DNA of 8,426 nucleotides from Planctomycetota bacterium (lineage in GTDB: Bacteria > Planctomycetota > UBA8108 > UBA1146 > JAJFFE01): assembly GCA_020425835.1 (NCBI GenBank), contig JAGQRC010000109.1:1-8426 (forward strand), read 5' to 3'. This document shows positions 1 to 5,685 of the stretch, one piece after another. Within the stretch, counting starts at the first letter, position 1; the number at the start of each line of letters is the position of its first letter. The translations under genes were made by a program, and so were the position numbers. Below the pieces are notes generated by a model, which saw only the letters and a program-made list of their open reading frames with translations, ran no database searches and was not told the origin of the DNA.

Positions 1-1382
1 CGGGCGAACGGATCTCCATCGAGACCCCGTGCCGCGGCCGCTTGCGCCGCGAAGAGCGGGAACCGTGACGACTCCCCGTGCCCTCCGGAACCGACGAGCA
101 CTTCCACGCCGGCTCGGTCCAGACGCTCTTCGAGGTCATCCGCGACGCGCCAACCGTTCGGACGGCGCTCGAGATCTCCGCCGATCCGGGTGAGCACGAC
201 CGGCACCTTCGCCTCGGCGAGCCGACCCGCGACGAGGTGGGCCTCGGTCGCGCCCTCGATGATCAAGCGGAGGCGATACCGCTTCGCCAACTCGACGGCG
301 TTCAGGAGATCCGCCGAGCGATGCGCTTCGACACGCACCGGGACCTCCCGGTCGATCGCGCGCAACAGGATCTCGGAGTCGGGTTGGAGCGGAACCTCTC
401 GCGGCTTCTTGGGACCGTCCGATTTCTCCTCGGCGCCCGCCTTCTTCTCCGGAGCCGCCGGAGCAGGTTGCGCCTCGGGACCGGGTGGTGATCGCCGGCG
501 TCGGCGGGGTCGCGGCTGCGTGTCGTCCTCCGACACGTCATCGCTCCGATCCTCGTCCGCGGCGACATCGCCGGAGAGTTCTCCGTCCGCTGCGCGCCCG
601 CCACCGCGTCCGCGTCGTCCACCGCCGCGGTCGGGCCTCTGGCCCTCACCGGAGGACTTCGGCGTCGCCTTCGCTTCGTCGCCCTTCTTCGAGTCCGACT
701 TCTTCGCGTCGGGCTTCTCCTCCTTCTTGGCGAGCTCGGCGAGCTCCTTCTCGTACGTCTCGAGCGCTTCGGCGTACTCCTCCTGCGCGCGTCGGTAGGA
801 AATCGCTTTCTCGAACGCTGCGATCACCCCCTCGAAGGTCCGAACACGACCGACCGCCATCGCGCTGGAGCCGAGGTCGATGCAGAGGGCCGCTTCGTCG
901 TCGACGACCTCGCCGAAGCCCGAACCGTCGGGCACCAGACGCACGACCGCTCCGAGCCCGTGGATCCCGGTCGCGCGGCCGGCGGGGAGGTAGACCGCGG
1001 TGACCCCTTGGGCGAGGACCTCACGGATCTCGTCGCTGGCGTAGCGGTCGAACGCATCCGACGCGTGGGAGGTCGGGCTCGCGATCGGACTCCCGCCGGT
1101 CAGACCGACCGCTCCGTAGACGTCGATGAGTCCGGCCGAGATGACCTTGCCGTCGAGATCGATCTCCTTCGACAGCATCGGTGCCGAGAGATCGCGACCG
1201 AGGTCCACGATCTTGCCCTTCTTGAGGACGACATCGATGTCCTCGAGTAGCTCTCCGCGAGAGGTGAGCAGGTCGGCGTTGCGCAGGACCACCGCGCGCT
1301 CGAGGATCTGCGCCGACAGGCGACTCGAGCAGAGGAGCGCGACAGCCAGGAGCGAAGCCGACACGACAGACGAGTTCCGCAT
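1..1382 (-). CDS. Secreted amidohydrolase-like protein, probably non-catalytic (partial, 3' end outside window)
   Basis: The frame is open for 460 codons from ATG 1382 to the left edge. The start is chosen because GAGG (1395-1392) lies 9 bases upstream. An in-frame ATG at 1391 directly abuts that GAGG and is less likely. Residues 1-24 look like a Sec signal peptide: a short basic start, hydrophobic core LLAVALLC, and a likely signal peptidase I site at LSA/Q. Residues 28-95 fit the N-terminal beta-sandwich and first strand of imidazolonepropionase-like amidohydrolases (RNADLLT, GKIVDLG, GKVISAGLID). Residues 107-150 resemble the family stretch ending GLGAVVRL. Residues 196-330 are a charged Lys/Glu/Asp/Arg/Pro-rich segment. 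Residues 336-400 return to the barrel (VEAHRSADLLNAVELAKRY, IIEGATEAH). The HxH metal motif expected after GLID is replaced by VYGAVG, and two further expected histidine positions read E352 and G377. It is therefore probably an exported, metal-poor paralogue; its ligand or substrate is unknown. The fold assignment is fairly secure; loss of activity is inferred from family patterns recalled without an alignment. Confidence 0.8.
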   Translation of the reverse strand, partial: MRNSSVVSASLLAVALLCSSRLSAQILERAVVLRNADLLTSRGELLEDIDVVLKKGKIVDLGRDLSAPMLSKEIDLDGKVISAGLIDVYGAVGLTGGSPIASPTSHASDAFDRYASDEIREVLAQGVTAVYLPAGRATGIHGLGAVVRLVPDGSGFGEVVDDEAALCIDLGSSAMAVGRVRTFEGVIAAFEKAISYRRAQEEYAEALETYEKELAELAKKEEKPDAKKSDSKKGDEAKATPKSSGEGQRPDRGGGRRGRGGGRAADGELSGDVAADEDRSDDVSEDDTQPRPRRRRRSPPGPEAQPAPAAPEKKAGAEEKSDGPKKPREVPLQPDSEILLRAIDREVPVRVEAHRSADLLNAVELAKRYRLRLIIEGATEAHLVAGRLAEAKVPVVLTRIGGDLERRPNGWRVADDLEERLDRAGVEVLVGSGGHGESSRFPLFAAQAAAARGLDGDPFA

Positions 1383-1391
1383 GAAGTCCAT

Positions 1392-1395
1392 CCTC
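1392..1395 (-). promoter_or_regulatory. Shine-Dalgarno deciding the amidohydrolase-like start
   Basis: On the minus strand GAGG lies 9 bases before ATG 1382, a normal spacing. The alternative in-frame ATG at 1391 has no spacing from it. This favours the shorter protein, which begins directly with the signal peptide. Confidence 0.55.
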
Positions 1396-1780
1396 GTTCG
1401 AGCGACGGCGGCCCGGCGCGCGCCAGCGCGCTCGGGCCGATGGAAGAGACGCGACTTCGGGGCGCGGGCCACCGAGGGGCGACCGCCCGACCCTCGAAGT
1501 CCCGTCGAGTCTTCGGACATCGGTCGGCCGCCGCGCGCGGCGCAGCCGCTTCCCCGTTCGTTTCTCCGATCAATATCGGACGTTGGAGCGGCTTTGTGTC
1601 GGCGGAGTGTCCAGATGCGCACCGGCCGGGACGAGGCGTGACGTCGCTGTGCCGGGAGAACGCGCGCCAGTAGGCGAGTGGTGGCGGTCGTTCCCGAGCC
1701 GCGACGCACCCCCCTCTCTCGACGGGACTTCGGTCGTCGAATGGGGGCGGAAATCAGGAAGCATTCCGAACCCGTCCCAC
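1396..1780. other. Divergent intergenic region
   Basis: This stretch separates the leftward amidohydrolase-like gene from the rightward pdxS operon. Short open frames exist on both strands, but none has a recognisable product, a good ribosome site or family motifs, so I call no gene. It presumably carries the promoters of both units. The recognisable elements are the inverted repeat at 1565-1580 and, just downstream, the candidate pdxS -10 box. GC-rich alternating segments at about 1415-1440 and 1527-1550 look like base composition rather than sites. Confidence 0.6.
1565..1580. repeat. 6-4-6 inverted repeat, possible operator
   Basis: TCCGAT and ATCGGA are perfect 6-base arms around CAAT, in one of the few AT-richer patches of the intergenic region. 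On the minus strand it contains GATATT, a possible -10 box. CCGACA lies about 19 bases upstream as a poor -35 match. A promoter here would give the amidohydrolase-like gene a leader of roughly 180 bases. It could instead be an operator for either direction. Only the symmetry is seen directly; function is inferred. Confidence 0.3.
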
Positions 1781-1786
1781 TAGAAT
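1781..1786 (+). promoter_or_regulatory. Candidate -10 box for the pdxS operon
   Basis: TAGAAT differs from the sigma-70 consensus TATAAT at one base. It would start transcription near 1792-1795, giving a leader of about 55-60 bases. No convincing -35 hexamer is seen 16-18 bases upstream, so the promoter may depend on an activator or another sigma factor. Confidence 0.4.
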
Positions 1787-1794
1787 ACCGGCCC

Positions 1795-1857
1795 CCTGGG
1801 GAGGCCCAGGACCATCGCGAAGGACCGAGCGGTCCGGAAGGAAACAGCCCGTGGGCT
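1795..1857 (+). promoter_or_regulatory. Structured pdxS leader
   Basis: Three local hairpins can be drawn. First, 1795-1800 (CCTGGG) pairs with 1805-1810 (CCCAGG) around GAGG. Second, 1822-1826 (GGACC) pairs with 1831-1835 (GGTCC) around GAGC. Third, 1846-1849 (AGCC) pairs with 1854-1857 (GGCT), placing the GTG start codon in the loop. A competing helix pairs 1803-1808 (GGCCCA) with 1852-1857 (TGGGCT); it would break the first and third hairpins and cover the start codon. This suggests translational control, but it was drawn by eye without energy calculation and GC-rich sequence pairs easily. Confidence 0.3.
1838..1842 (+). promoter_or_regulatory. Shine-Dalgarno of pdxS
   Basis: AAGGA lies 8 bases before GTG 1851, just after the second leader hairpin. 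It supports GTG 1851 as the start even though PdxS proteins usually have a shorter N-terminus. Confidence 0.65.
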
Positions 1858-2765
1858 CGAGAGACTGGGATTCCCAAGACTGGCAGACGACCGACGAGTT
1901 TCGGGTCAAGGTCGGCCTCGCCGAGATGCTCCGCGGCGGCGTGATCATGGATGTGACCAACGCCGCCGAAGCGAAGATCGCCGAGGAGGCGGGCGCGGTG
2001 GCGGTCATGGCGCTCGAGCGCGTCCCCTCCGACATTCGACGAGACGGCGGCGTGGCTCGCATGTCGGCGGTCGAGATGATCGAGGAGATCCAGGCCACGG
2101 TGACCATTCCGGTGATGGCCAAAGCACGGATCGGACACTTCGTCGAGGCGGACCTGCTCCAGGCGCTCGGTGTCGACTTCATCGACGAGAGCGAAGTCCT
2201 GACTCCGGCCGATCCCCACCACCACATCGCGAAAGCCGAGTTCCGGGTACCCTTCGTCTGCGGGGCGACCTGCTTGGCCGAAGCGCTGCGACGCGTCGGC
2301 GAAGGCGCGGCGATGATCCGGACCAAGGGCGAGGCGGGAACGGGCGACATCACCGAAGCGGTGCGCCACCTGCGCGAGATCAACCGCGCGATGAAGCAGC
2401 TCACGGTCGCGCGCGACGATGAGCTGATGACCGTCGCCAAGGAAATGGGAGCGCCGTACACGTTGGTGCGCTACGTCGCGCGCCACGGCAAGCTCCCCGT
2501 GCCGAACTTCGCCGCAGGCGGAGTGGCGACGCCAGCCGACGCCGCCCTCTGCATGCGACTCGGCGCCGAGGCGGTCTTCGTCGGCTCCGGCATCTTCAAG
2601 TCGGAGAACCCCGCGCGCACCGCCGAGGCGATCGTGAAGGCGACGGCACAGTTCGAGGACGCGGCCATCATCGTCGAGGTCTCGCGCGGGCTAGGCTCCC
2701 CGATGTCCGGGATCCAGGCCAGCGACCTCGAGCCCGAGCATCAACTCCAGAACCGGGGTTGGTAG
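1851..2765 (+). CDS. pdxS: Pyridoxal 5'-phosphate synthase, synthase subunit PdxS
   Basis: PdxS is the cytosolic (beta/alpha)8 synthase of the DXP-independent vitamin B6 pathway. It condenses ribose 5-phosphate, glyceraldehyde 3-phosphate and ammonia from PdxT into PLP, and in known cases forms a dodecamer coated with PdxT. The protein is 304 residues; relatives have about 290-295. Identity is clear from [18 protein letters not shown] (21-38), [11 protein letters not shown] (86-96), [13 protein letters not shown] (109-121), [14 protein letters not shown] (135-148), [10 protein letters not shown] (156-165) and [20 protein letters not shown] (219-238). K91 matches the lysine (K81 in Bacillus subtilis) that binds the ribose phosphate, K159 matches the second lysine (K149), and D34 matches D24. 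The 10-residue offset is constant, so only the N-terminus is longer (WDSQDWQ, acidic and aromatic). The start is GTG with AAGGA 8 bases upstream. pdxT follows after 6 bases, so the two are surely co-transcribed. Confidence 0.97.
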   Translation: MGSRDWDSQDWQTTDEFRVKVGLAEMLRGGVIMDVTNAAEAKIAEEAGAVAVMALERVPSDIRRDGGVARMSAVEMIEEIQATVTIPVMAKARIGHFVEADLLQALGVDFIDESEVLTPADPHHHIAKAEFRVPFVCGATCLAEALRRVGEGAAMIRTKGEAGTGDITEAVRHLREINRAMKQLTVARDDELMTVAKEMGAPYTLVRYVARHGKLPVPNFAAGGVATPADAALCMRLGAEAVFVGSGIFKSENPARTAEAIVKATAQFEDAAIIVEVSRGLGSPMSGIQASDLEPEHQLQNRGW

Positions 2766-2771
2766 GCGACC

Positions 2772-3422
2772 GTGGTCTCGCGATCCTCCATGGATCTTCC
2801 GACCCCGCTCGATCCGCGGGGTCGCGTCACGGCCTCGTCGGCTCCCGGGGCGGTCGCTCCAGGAGTGCTCGCCCTCCAAGGATCGGTCGCGCCGCACTGC
2901 GCTCACTTCCGATCGCTCGGTCACGACGTCGCGGAGGTGCGACTCCCCCGCCAGCTCGAGGGCGTCACGCATCTCGTGATCCCCGGCGGGGAGAGCACCA
3001 CACTTGCAAAGCTGTTGCGCTTCTACGAGCTCTGGGATCCCATCGCCACGCGAGCGCGTGAAGGATCCCTCGCGATCTTCGGCACCTGTGCCGGCGCGAT
3101 CCTGCTCGGCCGAACCTCTCCGACCCCGCCGCCGAGGTTCGGCCTCCTCGACATCGAGATCGACCGCAACGCCTACGGGCGACAGATCGACAGTTTCGTC
3201 GCACCGGTCGACAGCGACGAGTTCGACGATCTCGAGGGGGTGTTCATCCGGGCCCCCCGCATCCGGGCCTGCGGGCCGGACGTCGAGGTGCTCGCCCGAC
3301 TGCGCTCGGCCGACGGCTCGACCGAACCGGTCCTCGTCGCCTGCGGGCGACTGATGGCCGCGACCTTTCATCCCGAGTTGACCCGTTCCGACTCGGTTCA
3401 CTCACGGTTCCTGCAACGCTGA
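2772..3422 (+). CDS. pdxT: Pyridoxal 5'-phosphate synthase, glutaminase subunit PdxT
   Basis: PdxT is a class I glutamine amidotransferase. It hydrolyses glutamine and channels ammonia to PdxS. The 216-residue frame carries VLALQGSV (32-39), PGGEST (71-76), FGTCAGAILLG (103-113), DRNAYGRQIDSF (131-142), VFIRAPRI (157-164) and TFHPEL (198-203). The Cys-His-Glu triad is C106, H200 and E202, so it should be active. The first 30 residues (Pro/Ser/Arg-rich) are not part of the family core, which normally starts within about four residues of the first beta strand. Possible in-frame starts are GTG 2772, ATG 2790 and GTG 2865. GTG 2772, 6 bases after the pdxS stop, is kept, but it has only a weak TAGG upstream. 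GTG 2865 would cut into strand 1. The C-terminus after HPEL is short (14 residues). Function is secure; the start is not. Confidence 0.95.
   Translation: MVSRSSMDLPTPLDPRGRVTASSAPGAVAPGVLALQGSVAPHCAHFRSLGHDVAEVRLPRQLEGVTHLVIPGGESTTLAKLLRFYELWDPIATRAREGSLAIFGTCAGAILLGRTSPTPPPRFGLLDIEIDRNAYGRQIDSFVAPVDSDEFDDLEGVFIRAPRIRACGPDVEVLARLRSADGSTEPVLVACGRLMAATFHPELTRSDSVHSRFLQR
2782..2824 (+). repeat. Two tandem hairpins at the pdxS/pdxT junction
   Basis: GATCC (2782-2786) pairs with GGATC (2792-2796), with the alternative ATG 2790 partly in the loop. Next, nine bases 2800-2808 (CGACCCCGC) pair perfectly with 2816-2824 (GCGGGGTCG) around a 7-base loop. No T-run follows, so it is not a classic terminator. 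The pair lies in the part of pdxT with no family homology, so it may act on mRNA stability or pdxT translation. Confidence 0.4.
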
Positions 3423-3431
3423 GGGGGGTTC

Positions 3432-5024
3432 ATGGGCAACGAGCGAGGGACGCGGAGGATCGGGGTGTTCGGCTGGGGTGTGGTCGCGCCGAAGGCGCCG
3501 GACGTGGACACCTTCGCCGCACGGCTCGAGTCTCCCGGTTCCTGGTTGAACGCGTTCGACGGCTTCGGCCCGAGCAACTTCCTGACAGGAACACCCGCGT
3601 TCGATTTCGAGGCCTACGAGCCGTGGGTCTCCGAGCGTTTCCCCCCGAACCGGTTTCCCGCGCTGAACAAGAAGATGGGCTACCCGACGCAGTACGCGAT
3701 CGGCGCGTTCATCCAGTCGCTCTCCCAGAACGCGGGGCTCGAGGCCGCGCTGCGCGACGCCGGTCTCCGCACGCAGGTCATCGTCGGTGGGGGTCTGCAC
3801 GACCTCCCCACCTACTACGATGCGAGCCTCGCGTACGCCCGCACCCAACGCCGATGGGATCGGTTCTGGAGCACTCCCCAGAACAACAGCGCGCTCGAGG
3901 AATACCTCGCCGATCGGGTGGCGCCCTCCGACGATCTCCCTCCGGACCCGGAGACGTTGCCGGTCGATGAACGCGACGAAGCGGAGGATCGCTGGTGGCA
4001 CTACTGGGCCGCACGTTCGCCTCAACTCGACGAGTACCTCACCGAGTTGCGAGCGATCGAGAGTCTCTCCGTGGAAGGGGATGTGGAGTCGGGCAAGGCG
4101 TCGCTGATCCGCCGGAAGGCCGCGGCGGTCGCCGCGCTCCGCAAGAAGTGGAAGTCGCCCGAGCCTCCCTGGAACGGGGTGACATCCAACGTCCTCTGGA
4201 ACATCGGCAACACGCCCGCGTCGCAGATCTCGATGATGGGTCAACTGACCGGCATGTGCTACGCGCCGTTCGCGGCCTGCTCGACGTTCGGGTACTCGCT
4301 CCGCCTCGGCATGCGCGCGATCACCCATGGCGAAGCCGACTTCGCCGTGATCGGTGCGACCGATCCTCCGCCCCATCCGATGTCGGTGGGCACCTTCTAC
4401 AACGCGCGGGTGCTCTCCGCCGATGGTGAGCTGTCCAAGCCGCTGACCGGGCTGCGCGGGACCCACGTCGCCGGCGGCGCGTGCGTCTGGATCATCGGCG
4501 ACCTCGAGCACGGCCGACGTCTCGGGTTCGAGGCGCTCGGCATGGAGCCGATCGCGGTGGGTGTGTCCGCGGATGCGGATCACATCATCACGCCTTCGGT
4601 CGAAGGACCGACGAGCGCGATCCGAGCGGCGTTCGACGAAGGTGGCATCTCGCCCGAGGCGATCACGCACTGGGACCTGCACGCCACGGCGACCCCCGGC
4701 GACTACCTCGAGGTCGAGACGATCCGCAAGGTCATCGGGGACCGCGCCGTATTGAGTGCGCGGAAAGGAACCTTCGGTCACGGCATGGGCGCCGGGGGCG
4801 GTTGGGAACTCACCGCGCAATACCTGGCGGCGAAGTCCGGGGTGATCCCGCCGACCACGCTCACGCCGGCGGAGCTCAACCCGGAGATCGGACGGATCCA
4901 CGCAAACTTCGTCTTCGACCACGCCTGCCGATTCCCCGACGACCGGATCGGCTGTGTCGGGAAGCTCTCGATGGGGGTCGGCGGGATCAACGCATGCGTC
5001 ATCTCGCGGCCCTACGACGCGTAG
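3432..5024 (+). CDS. Divergent beta-ketoacyl synthase (FabF/KAS II-like) with large insertion
   Basis: A thiolase-fold condensing enzyme that would act in the cytosol on acyl thioesters. The 530-residue protein compares with about 410 for FabF. The N-terminal strand RIGVFGWGVVAP (9-20) matches the usual VVVTGxGxxxP opening. The nucleophile is C283 in PFAACSTFGYSLRLG (279-293). H417 in DLHATATPGDYLE (415-427) and H450 in RKGTFGHGMGAGGG (444-457) supply the two histidines, with K445 five residues before H450 as in E. coli FabF. The full Cys-His-His triad points to decarboxylating condensation activity. Residues about 130-245 are an extra charged, mostly helical segment rich in Trp, Tyr, Arg and Glu, inserted before the nucleophile strand. 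The usual DRDGFVxGEGAG loop is altered (LRGTHVAGGACVW, 341-353). ATG 3432 has the strong site GAGGGGGG overlapping the pdxT stop. No acyl carrier protein or ketoreductase lies nearby, so the substrate is unknown; housekeeping FabF is unlikely. Confidence 0.85.
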   Translation: MGNERGTRRIGVFGWGVVAPKAPDVDTFAARLESPGSWLNAFDGFGPSNFLTGTPAFDFEAYEPWVSERFPPNRFPALNKKMGYPTQYAIGAFIQSLSQNAGLEAALRDAGLRTQVIVGGGLHDLPTYYDASLAYARTQRRWDRFWSTPQNNSALEEYLADRVAPSDDLPPDPETLPVDERDEAEDRWWHYWAARSPQLDEYLTELRAIESLSVEGDVESGKASLIRRKAAAVAALRKKWKSPEPPWNGVTSNVLWNIGNTPASQISMMGQLTGMCYAPFAACSTFGYSLRLGMRAITHGEADFAVIGATDPPPHPMSVGTFYNARVLSADGELSKPLTGLRGTHVAGGACVWIIGDLEHGRRLGFEALGMEPIAVGVSADADHIITPSVEGPTSAIRAAFDEGGISPEAITHWDLHATATPGDYLEVETIRKVIGDRAVLSARKGTFGHGMGAGGGWELTAQYLAAKSGVIPPTTLTPAELNPEIGRIHANFVFDHACRFPDDRIGCVGKLSMGVGGINACVISRPYDA

Positions 5025-5036
5025 AAGGTCGCTGTC

Positions 5037-5633
5037 GTGCCCGGACGCGATGACCTCGACGAGCCTCGCCCCGATCGACGGGACCGCACCGTCGAGTTCC
5101 TCGCGATGTACGAGCCGGTCGCCCCGGCGATCTTCGCATGGGCGAGACTGCACGTGCACCCACCCCTCCGTCGTCGCGTCGATCCGGAAGATGTGCTGCA
5201 GGAGGTCTCGTTCCGCGCATTCGACCGCTTCGACCGGTTCGATCCCGACGTGGCGAGCTTCCGCTCTTGGCTGTTCGGCATCGCTCACAACGTGCTGCGG
5301 GAATCGTTGCGGAATCTCCGCGGTCGTGGCGAGTCCGTCTTCGGACCCGCTCGGGGAAGTCAGATCGCCGGGTTCGATGGCTTCGCGGCCGAGGCGACCA
5401 ACGTGTCGACTCGGATCGCCCGCGAAGAGGGGTTCGTGCAGTTCCTCGAACGCCTCGAGGATCTCCCCGACGAGGATCGCCGCCTGTTGATCTACCGCGG
5501 ACTCGAGGGACGTCCCCATCAAGAGGTCGCGGATCGACTCGGCATCGGGTCGGACGCGGCCGAGAAGCGGTGGCAGCGATTGCGCAAACGACTTCAGGAG
5601 TCGGGACTCCCCGCCGGATTGCTCGCATCCTGA
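5037..5633 (+). CDS. ECF-subfamily RNA polymerase sigma factor
   Basis: An alternative sigma-70 factor that would direct RNA polymerase to a specific promoter set. Region 2 spans about residues 17-95: the core-binding acidic motif DPEDVLQEVSFRAF (49-62) and SFRSWLFGIAHNVL (74-87) for -10 recognition and melting. Region 4 spans about 136-188, with LPDEDRRLLIYRGLEGR (143-159) followed by the helix-turn-helix HQEVADRLGIGSDAAEKRWQ (161-180) for -35 recognition. There is no region 1 or 3 and the length (198) is typical. The start is GTG 5037 with GAAGG at 5024-5028, overlapping the stop of the ketoacyl synthase gene, 8 bases away. It is the last gene of the apparent pdxS operon. No anti-sigma gene is next to it; the neighbours are kinase-type genes, an arrangement known from Planctomycetes. 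Because the acidic residues of the region 2.2 motif are present, phosphorylation-dependent activation of the EcfP/ECF43 type is not indicated. The linker has an FDRFDRFDPD repeat (62-71). Confidence 0.9.
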   Translation: MPGRDDLDEPRPDRRDRTVEFLAMYEPVAPAIFAWARLHVHPPLRRRVDPEDVLQEVSFRAFDRFDRFDPDVASFRSWLFGIAHNVLRESLRNLRGRGESVFGPARGSQIAGFDGFAAEATNVSTRIAREEGFVQFLERLEDLPDEDRRLLIYRGLEGRPHQEVADRLGIGSDAAEKRWQRLRKRLQESGLPAGLLAS

Positions 5634-5685
5634 TCCGAGGATCTTGCGGCTCGTCGCGATGCGAACCGTGAAGCGACCGTCCGCG
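5634..5685. other. Convergent gene junction
   Basis: Only 52 bases separate the sigma-factor stop from the stop of the leftward pseudokinase gene. I see no stable hairpin followed by a T-run on either strand. Converging transcripts may overlap here. Confidence 0.5.

Noticed and set aside
78..798. Plus-strand frames across the left end
   Set aside because: They are shadows of the minus-strand amidohydrolase-like gene, whose translation has a signal peptide, family motifs and an unbroken frame to the edge.
1415..1440. Alternating GC inverted repeats near the amidohydrolase-like start
   Set aside because: Arms are short and made only of G and C. Similar runs occur elsewhere in the region, so composition explains them.
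5631..5645. Short GATC/GATC hairpin after the sigma-factor stop as a terminator
   Set aside because: The stem is only four bases and no T-run follows, so it would not terminate transcription.
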